A stretch of DNA of 64,000 nt from Butyricicoccus intestinisimiae (GCF_018918345.1 NZ_JAHLQI010000007.1:1-64000); one strand, 5' to 3'; shown: positions 51,207-59,347, counted from the stretch's first letter. Numbers and translations: made by a program. Notes: generated from the sequence alone by a model not told the origin.

Positions 51207-51464
51207 ATGTATAAGATTTCTTCTGATACTATTGCGCGCACAATTGTTACAGGTTTGGCATTATTTAATCAGGTATTAGCTGTTACCGGCCACACTCCGC
51301 TTGACTTAGCCGAGAGTGATATTTATCAGATTGTATCGCTGGGATGCACCATCGTTATGACTGGTGTTTCGTGGTGGAAAAACAACAGCTTTACTCAGTC
51401 AGCAATTCAAGCAGACAAACAGATGAAACTGGAAAAGGAAGTTAAAAAGGCAGCGATGAAGTAA
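51207..51464 (+). CDS. Holin (SPP1-type)
   Basis: 85 residues, ATG at 51207 after TTAGGAGGTTTGTTTT. MYKISSDTIARTIVTGLALF then QVLAVTGHTPLD and IVSLGCTIVMTGVSWWKNNS: two membrane segments and a charged basic tail, close to SPP1-family holins. It would make membrane lesions that release or activate the endolysin. Overlaps the endolysin start by one base. Confidence 0.85.
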   Translation: MYKISSDTIARTIVTGLALFNQVLAVTGHTPLDLAESDIYQIVSLGCTIVMTGVSWWKNNSFTQSAIQADKQMKLEKEVKKAAMK

Positions 51465-52411
51465 TGGCTTACAACGTAGACCTTCAAACAAATTACCCTA
51501 ACTCCTCTTATAACTGGGTCGGAGGTAGAGGTAAAACTATTTATACTTCTGGTTGTTGTCCGTCATCACTGCGAAATATTTTAGTTAATCTTTGCGGAAC
51601 AAAAACGTCTATCAAAGAGATGTGCTCATTGGCTCGTTCATGTGGTGCAAGAGTAGATGGGGGAACTATTCCATCTACTCTCTTATCCGCTGCAAAAAAG
51701 AAATACGGCGGTTTTGTGTATGAGTACACTACCAGCGATAGCAAAGCACGTAAGCACGCTGCTACCGGCGGCATGTGTTTGTGCCATACCACTGGTTCAA
51801 ATAAAGTGTTCTCGAACTCAGGACATTTTGTAGCCATGGTGGCTGCTACATCAAATAGAGTGACGATCATAGATCCGTATATCACATCAAAGAAGTGGTC
51901 GATTTATGGGAGAAAATCCAAAGTAACAACCAGCAGTACAAAAGGCGTTGTATATGTATCTCCGGTAACATCTGATGCGTCTTTTGACTATTATTACATG
52001 ATTAGCAAAGCGTCTGAGAATCATACAAACAGTGCAACAAAAACAGAAAAGGTTGAAGATATGACAGAAGCAGAAGTAAGAAAAATAATTGCTGATGAAG
52101 CAAACAAGCAAGCGAAACTTGCTGTGTCCGACTGGGCAAAGTCTGTATGGACGGATGCTGTAGCAGCGGGCATTTTAGATAACGACCGTCCACAAGCACC
52201 GCTAACCCGACAGGAATTTGCGATTGTACTCAAAAAGATTGGCGTATTTGATCGTAGTGCAGAACCGTCATCTTGGGCAAAGACTGCATTCAGCGCAGCT
52301 ACCGAAGCTGGAATTTTAGATGGTTCTGATCCGCACGCTTATGTTTCACGTGAAATGCTTGCACAGGTGTTAAAGAATTTAGGATTTATTGGTACAGGTG
52401 TTAGCAAGTAA
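51464..52411 (+). CDS. Endolysin: C39-like cysteine peptidase with SLH-like C-terminus
   Basis: 315 residues. Cys31 in TSGCCPSSLRNILVNLCG, a His in NSGHFVAMVAATS near 120 and Asp in TIIDPYITSKK form a papain-like/C39 catalytic set. After a ~25-residue linker, the C-terminal VSDWAKSVWTDAVAAGILDN and SSWAKTAFSAATEAGILDGS are two repeats like S-layer-homology wall-binding motifs. It would cut cell-wall peptides after holin action. No signal peptide. Confidence 0.8.
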   Translation: MAYNVDLQTNYPNSSYNWVGGRGKTIYTSGCCPSSLRNILVNLCGTKTSIKEMCSLARSCGARVDGGTIPSTLLSAAKKKYGGFVYEYTTSDSKARKHAATGGMCLCHTTGSNKVFSNSGHFVAMVAATSNRVTIIDPYITSKKWSIYGRKSKVTTSSTKGVVYVSPVTSDASFDYYYMISKASENHTNSATKTEKVEDMTEAEVRKIIADEANKQAKLAVSDWAKSVWTDAVAAGILDNDRPQAPLTRQEFAIVLKKIGVFDRSAEPSSWAKTAFSAATEAGILDGSDPHAYVSREMLAQVLKNLGFIGTGVSK

Positions 52412-52420
52412 GGAGAGCTT

Positions 52421-52891
52421 ATGAATACCGAAGATGCTTGGACTCTCATAGGTAATATTGCTCTGAACGATTTGGTAACTTGGCTTATTGTGCTAGGCGT
52501 TATCGGTGGAACTGCATATAAATTTTTCATTAAGATTTTTAATTGGTTCGATGAAATCAGAGAACATCAAGTCGAATACTCTGAACTAATCGAAGCAGTC
52601 AAGCAACAAAATAATCGTTTTGATAAAATTGAAGCTGCGCTTGCTTTGATGCGAGAATCATTCAAAGAACAAAAAGAATTTAATTTTAAGCAGGTAAGAA
52701 ATACAATTGTACATCAATGCGATTTAGCATTGGAAAAAGGTGCTATCACGCCTGAGAAAAAGAAGTCGTTAAATGAATTATACGAGGAATATGTACACGT
52801 GTTCAATGGTAATAGCTATGTTAGCAGTCAAATAGCGAGAGTAAATCAATTGCCTATTCTGAGCAACTATAAAGAAGAAGGGATAGAATGA
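52421..52891 (+). CDS. Membrane-anchored lysis accessory, 156 residues
   Basis: ATG at 52421 after AAGGAGAGCTT. One membrane segment (LVTWLIVLGVIGGTAYKFFI), then a coiled coil (EIREHQVEYSELIEAVKQQN) and a helical C-terminus. Position after the endolysin suggests a second holin or holin modulator. Overlaps the next gene by 4 bases. Confidence 0.6.
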   Translation: MNTEDAWTLIGNIALNDLVTWLIVLGVIGGTAYKFFIKIFNWFDEIREHQVEYSELIEAVKQQNNRFDKIEAALALMRESFKEQKEFNFKQVRNTIVHQCDLALEKGAITPEKKKSLNELYEEYVHVFNGNSYVSSQIARVNQLPILSNYKEEGIE

Positions 52892-53079
52892 TTACTTTAA
52901 ATACTTATATGGATGCCCCATCTCATGCAAAAATGGAGTTAGTGGCTAAAAGCACTGACTCAAAACCAATCAAAATATTTGATGGCAGAGCAATCGGCAA
53001 TGGGTCAACGCTGTATGAGATGGACACTAAGAAGATTTATATTTATGACGAAGATGAACATAAATGGTGGGAAATGTAA
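52888..53079 (+). CDS. Small hypothetical protein, 63 residues
   Basis: ATG overlapping the previous stop. MITLNTYMDAPSHAKMELVA, then TLYEMDTKKIYIYDEDEHKW. The ending YEMDTKK-Y-YDE---KW resembles short fibre-attachment modules; the same signature occurs in many phage XkdX-like microproteins. Role uncertain. Confidence 0.5.
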   Translation: MITLNTYMDAPSHAKMELVAKSTDSKPIKIFDGRAIGNGSTLYEMDTKKIYIYDEDEHKWWEM

Positions 53080-53094
53080 AGGGTAGGGGAGGAT

Positions 53095-53805
53095 ATGCAA
53101 GATATAATTGCTAGAGCACTAGCTTTACGCAACAACGGTTCGTCTTCCGGAGCGTCAGCAGAATTAGCACAAAAGGTACAGAAAATAGAAGATGAGTATG
53201 TACGTGCGACAGATGAGAAGGATATAGAAGAAATATCTTCATCTATTGAGGCTATTAAGCAAGAAATTGTAGATAAGGGTGCAGAAGTTAAAGAGTCATT
53301 AGATTTAAACTCTGCTATAAAGGCTATTCGTCCTTTGTCTGAGATTGCTAAATATGGTGCTGAATATACATACGAGGTTGATGATGTTCTTGGTAAGCAA
53401 GAAATTATTAAGATAACATCAGAAGTTAATGCAAATGATTTCGTTTTCATTACGGAAGATGATGGCTTTATAATGTTCCAATTCTGGGATAAGAATGGAC
53501 GTCAAAGTGGGGTTGCCAGTGGAAAGGCTGGTCGACAACTTGTAGTTATTAAAAATAACGGAACCGGTGTTATTGTTAGTTATGGAACTAACGGCTCAAC
53601 AGTATTCGATTATAATTCAGACGGAACGTTTAAAAGCGTCAGAAATCTTAGTTATGCTTACAAAGCCGATGTTCTGGGTATAAGAAACACAACTGAATAT
53701 ACTCCGACAGCGGACTATCATCCAGCAACAAAGAAGTATGTAGATGATGCAATTTCTGCTTTGGTTGCTATAGATGATGAGTTTAACGAAGCAATGCAAT
53801 CATAA
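53095..53805 (+). CDS. Tail-fibre-like protein, 236 residues
   Basis: ATG at 53095 after AGGGGAGGAT. N-terminal helical part with a coiled coil, AIRPLSEIAKYGAEYTYEVD, a beta domain, then C-terminal EYTPTADYHPATKKYVDDAI, a common fibre tail motif. Probably an alternative fibre or fibre-assembly protein. Confidence 0.55.
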   Translation: MQDIIARALALRNNGSSSGASAELAQKVQKIEDEYVRATDEKDIEEISSSIEAIKQEIVDKGAEVKESLDLNSAIKAIRPLSEIAKYGAEYTYEVDDVLGKQEIIKITSEVNANDFVFITEDDGFIMFQFWDKNGRQSGVASGKAGRQLVVIKNNGTGVIVSYGTNGSTVFDYNSDGTFKSVRNLSYAYKADVLGIRNTTEYTPTADYHPATKKYVDDAISALVAIDDEFNEAMQS

Positions 53806-53818
53806 AGAAGGTGATTAT

Positions 53819-54511
53819 ATGAGTGATGTTTCAAATAAATTAGTCACCGTATCTCAAGTTAAGAGTGTAAAAGATCGGATTGTACAGAGTGATTGGAATG
53901 AAACTAATACAAATTCAATGGCATATATTCTAGGTATTCCCTTCGATTACAAAACGCTTTATTCTAACAAGTATCACGATTATTCGTATACCGTTTCAGA
54001 CAATAGCTTTACTATGCCTCGTGAGGATTTTACCTCTAGTGAGTGGATGGCTGTCAATAATGCAAATACAATATATTTATATAACGGCAGCAACCACAAG
54101 AATTACGTGGCTATTATATATCTTAAAGGACGGGCACCTAACGACACAGCAAACACATTTACAGTATCACAAGATAGATGGGTGAAAATTTACGACTTAG
54201 GTGAATATGGCACTATACATGTCGATTCAAGAAATAGCGGCACTGGGGTCAGGGTTAAGACAAACGGTGCTTGGGATTATGTTCGTTTTGAGTTTGATAC
54301 GAAGTTTTTCAAAACGAGTCATCCGTTCCCATTTTATGATTGGGAAGGACAACCGTTGTCACCAACACCAAACTCGTTACTTGCTGTTGAATGTGATACA
54401 GTCAGTCAATGCAGTTTGATTCGTGTCACAAATTCCAACGGCGATGTGACTCAGCAATATACGGTCAATGTTGCAGACGGCGCAATAACTTTAACGCCGA
54501 TAGAAAATTAA
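53819..54511 (+). CDS. Tail-fibre-like protein, 230 residues
   Basis: ATG at 53819 after AAGAAGGTGATTAT. MSDVSNKLVTVSQVKSVKDR, a beta-rich central domain (WVKIYDLGEYGTIHVDSRNS), and a C-terminal SLIRVTNSNGDVTQQYTVNV. Begins with the short motif (LVTVSQ) that couples fibres to the baseplate in other phages. Ends at palindromic terminator copy 3. Confidence 0.55.
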   Translation: MSDVSNKLVTVSQVKSVKDRIVQSDWNETNTNSMAYILGIPFDYKTLYSNKYHDYSYTVSDNSFTMPREDFTSSEWMAVNNANTIYLYNGSNHKNYVAIIYLKGRAPNDTANTFTVSQDRWVKIYDLGEYGTIHVDSRNSGTGVRVKTNGAWDYVRFEFDTKFFKTSHPFPFYDWEGQPLSPTPNSLLAVECDTVSQCSLIRVTNSNGDVTQQYTVNVADGAITLTPIEN

Positions 54512-54559
54512 ACTCTTTATTTCCGGTTTTGCAAAGATCGTTGTTTGCAAAATAAACTC

Positions 54560-54591
54560 AAAAGCTCTGCCGCCGCGGCGGCAGAGCTTTT
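54560..54591 (+). terminator. Palindromic terminator, copy 3
   Basis: AAAAGCTCTGCCGCC then GCGGCGGCAGAGCTTTT, a perfect 32-bp palindrome, after the fibre-like gene at 53819. Confidence 0.9.
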
Positions 54592-54674
54592 GATCAATCC
54601 AACGTTTACATAGAAGAGAGTTATAGATGGAGATATGGAACAAACTGTTAGTCTAACTTCTTTCCCGATACTGA

Positions 54675-55001
54675 GAGCCAACAGAATATGAAGAACTGAA
54701 TTCAAGAGTAATTGCTCTGGAAGACAAGGTTGCCAACTCAGAGGTTAGTCCTATAAAAACTCTGTCGGTTGATAAAATCCCTGTTTTAGAAACTCAGGAT
54801 AGTTTTTGCGAACTGTATTTCGTAGACAACTTAAATTTATATAGCAACATTGATACTTTCGAAAATATCTCAGATCAACTTGTTTTATTATATAAACAGA
54901 ATAGTCAAACGCACATGTTGTCATTATCAACCGGAGATTTATATTCTCACATCTCAGTAAAAGACAACAAGATTTACTATGAAATTTTACGCGCCGGATG
55001 A
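54675..55001 (+). pseudogene. Degraded fibre-type fragment without a start
   Basis: A 108-residue frame (EPTEYEELNSRVIALEDKVA ... NKIYYEILRAG) opens directly after a TGA with no ATG, GTG or TTG near its start. Its coiled coil and ending look like the C-terminal part of the small fibre genes upstream. Just before it, ATGGAACAAACTGTTAGTC starts a short frame that dies within 20 codons, as if two small indels separated start and body. It is boxed between palindromic terminators 3 and 4. Could be a remnant of a fibre replaced by cassette exchange. Confidence 0.45.
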
Positions 55002-55026
55002 ATTCGTGGCGAATGATTATAGATTT

Positions 55027-55057
55027 AAAGCTCTGCCGCCGTGGCGGCAGAGCTTTT
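55027..55057 (+). terminator. Palindromic terminator, copy 4
   Basis: AAAGCTCTGCCGCC-GT-GGCGGCAGAGCTTTT, directly before the ribosome site of the DGR target gene. Confidence 0.9.
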
Positions 55058-55070
55058 CAGGAGGACGATT

Positions 55071-56801
55071 ATGGCAAAAATAAAAACACTCAAAGACTCA
55101 AAAAATGAAACCATTTATCCAGTTACAATATCCGAAGCGCTTTTGGATGCTAATGGTGATCCGATAATTCCACAGATCGAAGAAAAGATTAAGGATATAA
55201 ATGTCTCTGTTGATACCACTTTAACAAAAGAAAACGTTGCTGCCGAAGCTAAAACCACAGGTGATAAAATTCAGCTTCTATTAGATTTAATGCGCAATCG
55301 TCCAAGTATAAATACCCTTACAGATTATTTTAATTATCATAGAGACGGCAAAGTATATCAAACAAAATTATGGAAATCAGCAACTAACCCTACTCCAACC
55401 GGAATTAAGTTATTAGACAACGAAGGACTGAGCTTCACTCCGTCTACTGATACTGACGAGGGAGTAGATGATTACGCAACCATTCCGTTGTTTGATTGGT
55501 GGCATTGCAACTATATCCGCGAAGATAACGGAGATATTAAAATTACAGCTATCGAGGGCGATAGTAATTACGCGGAATCCGGAGCTGTAGATGTTGGTTC
55601 TTTTGGTATGTCATTTTATTGGAATTGGGATGATTCAAATGAGCAATACACCTTAGTAACCATTTCGGATTCTCCGAACGAACAATATGGTTTAGTTCCG
55701 TGGCCAGAATGTGTAAATGCAAATGGAACAGTAAATGCATACTGGTGCCATTCTGCGTACCCGTCTGTAATAGCTTCCGATGGAAAACTTCGTTCGCAAC
55801 CAAATGCAAAAGTAGCACGAAATCAATCTTATCAGAATATTATTACTAACTATGGTAAAAAAGGTGCTGGATATAAAGGTGCCGGAACAGTTCGTAATAC
55901 TTTTCAGATCGTGTTTAATGCAATCAAAGGAAACATAAAAAACTCGCAAAGAATATGTGCAGGCTTGACGAATTATAATTTACAGTATGACGCTGCTGTT
56001 GAGCGTTCTGAGAAAGATACCTATTTCCCTGTAACTTCCGCGCAAGCAGCAAACTTAGAGGTTGGTACTTGTGTATCCGTAGGATATGCCTCTAATAACA
56101 ATGGTTCTTTAAACAAAGACAGAGGACAAATATCAATGCACACTTATGCTGACGATGTTAAGATACTGAGAATTGAAGATATGGATGATGGTAATAAAGC
56201 AGTTTACCTAGATATATCTGATGGGTTTAATACTACTAAGGTTGCTCTTACTGACTCCTTGTCATCGTCTGTAATTTTATCAACAATGCACGCATATACT
56301 GGCGAAACCAATCGCGTCATTGGAAAACACGATGGGTCTGTGGGGAGTAATACTTCTGGTAAACATCCGTATCGTGTGCAGGGTACTGAGTATGCTGTTG
56401 GCGGTTATATTGTATCCAGTGATACAGTGATGGAGTTTCAGGCAGATAGTTCAAAAAAAGTGTACGCTGCCAAAAATGGTGTAACGCACGTTACTGATAC
56501 ATCAAAAATTCGCAGCACATATAAAGAGGTTGGAACTATTCCAGATTACTCCGGAGCAGACTGGTGGGTTGGAGACATTGGAGTAGATACCGAAACCGGC
56601 GCTTGGTATCCTGCTATATCTGCAACCAGTGAAGCTCAAGGTTATGGAGACAGATGTTACGCCGGAGGTACAGTAACTTCTGGTGCTAGAGAATATTTAC
56701 AGGGCGGTGCTCTCTGGCTTGGTTCGAATGCTGGTTCTTCTTGCTTGGCTTGCTGGAACTGGCTTGCCGGGGTGTTCTGGTTCTACTTGTCCGCCGATTG
56801 A
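55071..56801 (+). CDS. DGR variable protein (C-type-lectin-fold fibre/adhesin)
   Basis: ATG at 55071 after CAGGAGGACGATT; the in-frame GTG at 55041 lies inside the terminator. 576 residues. Short N-terminal attachment part (MAKIKTLKDSKNETIYPVTI), coiled-coil region, a large central domain (ATIPLFDWWHCNYIREDNGD, SMSFYWNWDDSN) and a C-terminal C-type lectin-like fold whose last 32 residues are the variable region GALWLGSNAGSSC...FYLSAD. The chain ends exactly with the repeat. Probably a tail-tip receptor-binding protein whose surface is diversified. Confidence 0.85.
   Translation: MAKIKTLKDSKNETIYPVTISEALLDANGDPIIPQIEEKIKDINVSVDTTLTKENVAAEAKTTGDKIQLLLDLMRNRPSINTLTDYFNYHRDGKVYQTKLWKSATNPTPTGIKLLDNEGLSFTPSTDTDEGVDDYATIPLFDWWHCNYIREDNGDIKITAIEGDSNYAESGAVDVGSFGMSFYWNWDDSNEQYTLVTISDSPNEQYGLVPWPECVNANGTVNAYWCHSAYPSVIASDGKLRSQPNAKVARNQSYQNIITNYGKKGAGYKGAGTVRNTFQIVFNAIKGNIKNSQRICAGLTNYNLQYDAAVERSEKDTYFPVTSAQAANLEVGTCVSVGYASNNNGSLNKDRGQISMHTYADDVKILRIEDMDDGNKAVYLDISDGFNTTKVALTDSLSSSVILSTMHAYTGETNRVIGKHDGSVGSNTSGKHPYRVQGTEYAVGGYIVSSDTVMEFQADSSKKVYAAKNGVTHVTDTSKIRSTYKEVGTIPDYSGADWWVGDIGVDTETGAWYPAISATSEAQGYGDRCYAGGTVTSGAREYLQGGALWLGSNAGSSCLACWNWLAGVFWFYLSAD
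56704..56800 (+). repeat. DGR variable repeat (VR)
   Basis: 97 bases aligning without gaps to the template repeat at 56872-56968. There are 19 differences: 17 lie where the template has A, replaced by T, C or G; two are not at A (C to T near the middle, G to C in the 3' end CCGC-C/G-GATTG). The last ~18 bases (CTACTTGTCCGCCGATTG) are the IMH-like end. A CCCT-ATAG-AGGG hairpin begins just after it (56802-56813), as in known DGRs. Confidence 0.95.
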
Positions 56802-56828
56802 CCCTATAGAGGGGTGAATGCGTAGCAG

Positions 56829-56850
56829 AGGGGAGTAATCCCCTATTTTT
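56829..56850 (+). terminator. Terminator between target gene and template repeat
   Basis: AGGGG-AGTAAT-CCCCT followed by ATTTTTTAT. It would separate target-gene transcription from the template RNA. Confidence 0.75.
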
Positions 56851-56871
56851 TATATTGGGACTGATAGAGCA

Positions 56872-56968
56872 GCGGTAATCTCAGGAATGGTTCGAATGCA
56901 GGTTCTTCTTACTTGAATTGCAGGAACAGGCTTGACAGGGCGAACTGGAACTACTTGTCCGCGGATTG
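56872..56968 (+). repeat. DGR template repeat (TR)
   Basis: 97 bases, GCGGTAATCTCAGGAATGGT to GTCCGCGGATTG. In the reading frame of the target it would encode G-N-L-R-N-GSNAGSS-Y-L-N-C-R-N-R-L-D-R-A-N-W-N-Y, rich in AAT/AAC codons, the codons that give the most diversity on adenine mutagenesis. The untranslated copy lies between target gene and reverse transcriptase. Confidence 0.95.
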
Positions 56969-57157
56969 TTTGCAATCTTTTTATTTTATTGCTCTATTTT
57001 TCGCAACGAGAAGTTGTAGTTTAATACTCCACAGCCGACTAAAAAATTAGTGGCTGAAAATTGTCGTAAATAGGACGGGGTTAGTAGTTAGTCGAAAGCC
57101 CTGTATGACAAACAATCGCGTATAGCGATTGACCTAACATTTAGAAAGGGAATCAAC

Positions 57158-58294
57158 ACGAAAAGATATTGTAAAGATATAGATATTACAAACATACAAT
57201 TTTTAAAAATATGTGCAGCGGATTGTTTAAAAAAGAAATGGAAACGCCGTGATACAATAGAGTTTTTCGTAAAGCTAATCGGAACAAACAAAAGATCCAT
57301 TCACGACATAATACGGCGAGGTGACAAAGATCTTCTCATCAACGTTGCAGCAAACTACATACATGATTCTCTTGTAAATCATAATCTTCATTTCATTCCA
57401 ATTTGGTACAAAACAAAAGTTGATGAATCCAGTAAAAAAGTAAGACGTATCGGTATTCAACATGTAAGCCAACAGTTATTTGACTACGTTGCCGTTTATT
57501 CAATGCGTGATTTGATGAAACGTATTGGTGAATATCAATGTGCGAGTATTCCCGGTCGCGGTCCTGTGTGGGGCATGCAACATGTGTGCAGATGGCTGCG
57601 AAACAAAGAAGTTAAATACGTTGCGCAATTAGATGTGCAAAAATGTTTTCCGAGTATCCCTCAAGACAAACTCCTTGCGATGATTGATAAATATGTAGCA
57701 AACGCTGAAATACGTTGGCTAGTACACTCGCTTGTAAATACATTTGAGTCTGGATTGTCGATCGGGAGCTATCTTAGCCAATATCTTTGTAATTTATATC
57801 TGTCTCAATTATATCACGAGATAAGCGAGTGTATGTTTATAATGCGCAGAAACAAAAGAGTCAACTATGTCGATCATGTGTTATTTTATATGGATGACAT
57901 TCTTTTGTTAGGACGTAATTCAAAATTGATTCATAGATGTGTGCGAGAAACCATTGAATACGCTCAGATGAAACTTGGGCTAACAATTAAAGTCTCGTGG
58001 AAAGTCAGTCAGCTAAAAGACAACGATTTTATTGATTCAATGGGGTTTAGGATTTACAGAGATCACGTTACCATGCGCCGCAGAATTTTTCTCAGAGCAC
58101 GCAGAGCTTATGTAAGAGCAGTCAAGCATGGAGTCCCCACTGTAAAACAAGCAAAGAAGTGTTTGAGTTATTATGGAAACCTCATGAATACAAATTCTAC
58201 AAAGTTCATGAGGAAATATAAAGTGATTAAAATATCAAAACAATCCAGAAAGGTGGTCAGCCGTGAAAGTAAAATCAGATGTGCAGCAACCTAG
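57158..58294 (+). CDS. DGR reverse transcriptase, apparent ACG start
   Basis: 378 residues if begun at ACG 57158, which lies 8 bases after AGAAAGGG (57143-57150). Motifs: PGRGPVWGMQHVCRWL (132-147), LDVQKCFPS (A, D159), IGSYLSQ (202-208, the DGR-type variant of motif B), YMDD (244-247), then thumb. It copies the template RNA with adenine errors into cDNA for mutagenic homing. The first usual start is the ATG at 57503, residue 116, which would remove RT motifs; there is no in-frame ATG, GTG or TTG between the upstream stop at 57089 and 57503. Overlaps gene 58263. Confidence 0.85.
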   Translation, partial: TKRYCKDIDITNIQFLKICAADCLKKKWKRRDTIEFFVKLIGTNKRSIHDIIRRGDKDLLINVAANYIHDSLVNHNLHFIPIWYKTKVDESSKKVRRIGIQHVSQQLFDYVAVYSMRDLMKRIGEYQCASIPGRGPVWGMQHVCRWLRNKEVKYVAQLDVQKCFPSIPQDKLLAMIDKYVANAEIRWLVHSLVNTFESGLSIGSYLSQYLCNLYLSQLYHEISECMFIMRRNKRVNYVDHVLFYMDDILLLGRNSKLIHRCVRETIEYAQMKLGLTIKVSWKVSQLKDNDFIDSMGFRIYRDHVTMRRRIFLRARRAYVRAVKHGVPTVKQAKKCLSYYGNLMNTNSTKFMRKYKVIKISKQSRKVVSRESKIRCAAT

Positions 58295-58592
58295 TTTTAA
58301 TTATAAATCTTTATATGGTATTGATTATGTGTATCTGTATGTTAACGAAACGCAGAGTGTTAACGAGTCAACTTGTACTTATGACGCGAGTGGTATTGCC
58401 GAACCGCATATAGAATACGAATATGATTTTAATGAGTTTAGTGCAAAGTCTGGAACTTTGCCACTTGACGAAATTAAAAAGAATCCAGTTAAATATATCA
58501 ATTATCCCTCAGATACCTCAACGTCTTTAGAAACCAGAGTAACAGACTTGGAAGTATTTATGAATGCTTTGCTAGGTGGTGCAAACAAATGA
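58263..58592 (+). CDS. Hypothetical DGR-linked protein, 109 residues
   Basis: GTG at 58263, after AAAGGTGGTCAGCC and overlapping the RT end by 32 bases. MKVKSDVQQPSFNYKSLYGI, then beta-rich and ending in a coiled coil (TSLETRVTDLEVFMNALLGG). The C-terminal coil resembles fibre coils, so it is probably a structural gene displaced by the DGR rather than an Avd accessory factor. Confidence 0.5.
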   Translation: MKVKSDVQQPSFNYKSLYGIDYVYLYVNETQSVNESTCTYDASGIAEPHIEYEYDFNEFSAKSGTLPLDEIKKNPVKYINYPSDTSTSLETRVTDLEVFMNALLGGANK

Positions 58593-58906
58593 CACAAGAT
58601 GAAAAGATTGCTTTAGCGAAAGAGATCGGAGAAAAAATTCGTATTCTAGCAGACTTGTTAACGGTTGAGCGGATACAATCTGATAAGCTCGGAAACGATT
58701 GGGATTGCGTTTATCTTGGCTCTGGCAGTAATAAGCAATTGCTACGACAAGAATATGTTGAACAAGAAAATCCCATCGGCACTTCGGCAGACAATCCAAT
58801 CATTTATGCAAAGGACACACCTTTAATCAATAACGCCTTTTATTTGGTAGATGGAAAAACAAAGGTCTGGATGGGCGAGTGGACTGACTGGGATACAAAT
58901 GAATAA
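58589..58906 (+). CDS. Hypothetical protein, 105 residues
   Basis: ATG at 58589 with a 4-base overlap. MTQDEKIALAKEIGEKIRIL, then YAKDTPLINNAFYLVDGKTK and VWMGEWTDWDTNE. The ending (YLVDGK-KVWMGEW) is like short fibre/baseplate proteins. Part of the same late unit. Function unknown. Confidence 0.5.
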   Translation: MTQDEKIALAKEIGEKIRILADLLTVERIQSDKLGNDWDCVYLGSGSNKQLLRQEYVEQENPIGTSADNPIIYAKDTPLINNAFYLVDGKTKVWMGEWTDWDTNE

Positions 58907-58954
58907 GATCATTTAATTAGATTAAATAATTTTGTAATTTTGAAAGGAATAGTT

Positions 58955-59161
58955 ATGAAGAAGATTATTTGCGCACTGATTACAGGTGTAATCGCGGCAA
59001 CCTGCGCCGCACCTGCATTCGCCTGCACGCCGCCAATCAAGATTGACATGAGCTGGAAGAAGGACTTGAACCGCACGATTGCGAATATCAAGCCCTCAGA
59101 TATTACGATTCCGAGTTTTACACTTCCGGATTCGTATTTCAAAAATATCAAGATTAAATAA
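58955..59161 (+). CDS. Small secreted protein, 68 residues
   Basis: ATG at 58955 after TTGAAAGGAATAGTT. MKKIICALITGVIAATCAAP + AFA is a clean signal peptide, leaving a ~45-residue mature peptide with one cysteine and basic and beta-prone segments (PPIKIDMSWKKDLNRTIANI). Secreted or membrane-associated. Nearest context is DGR and terminators; role unknown. Confidence 0.6.
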   Translation: MKKIICALITGVIAATCAAPAFACTPPIKIDMSWKKDLNRTIANIKPSDITIPSFTLPDSYFKNIKIK

Positions 59162-59197
59162 AATCTTAATTTTATTCAAAGGAAAGAAGATGATTCT

Positions 59198-59275
59198 GTG
59201 AAAAGAAATCTGTTTCGTGATTTAGTCGATATGCGTATTGCAGAATTAAACCTTATCAAAACTAAGAGACGCTGA
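59198..59275 (+). CDS. Possible microprotein, 25 residues
   Basis: GTG at 59198 after AAAGGAAAGAAGATGATTCT. MKRNLFRDLVDMRIAELNLI + KTKRR, basic and amphipathic. A very short frame; the good ribosome site is the main support. Its last codons overlap the structured RNA region. Confidence 0.35.
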   Translation: MKRNLFRDLVDMRIAELNLIKTKRR

Positions 59276-59338
59276 GGTCAGAAAAGGCTCCTGACGCACA
59301 TGGGTACGAGATGCAGGATACGCCGCCCTGCCAGCGTC
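59268..59338 (+). ncRNA. Possible structured RNA (three-helix junction)
   Basis: GACGCTG (59268-59274) pairs perfectly with CAGCGTC (59332-59338), enclosing GTCAG/CTGAC (59277-59281 with 59291-59295) and GCAGG/CCTGC (59313-59317 with 59327-59331). The three stems form a compact 3-way junction just before a strong terminator. Could be a small RNA or cis-acting element. Not matched to any family. Confidence 0.4.
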
Positions 59339-59347
59339 ACACAATTC

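Noticed and set aside
56855-56885. tRNA-like GACTGATAGAGCAGCGGTAA stretch
   Set aside because: It only resembles a D-arm; no acceptor, anticodon or T arm follows. It is the beginning of the DGR template region.
58589-58906. Considered as the DGR accessory protein Avd
   Set aside because: Not a four-helix, basic protein; its C-terminal half is beta-rich and fibre-like, and it lies after rather than before the TR.
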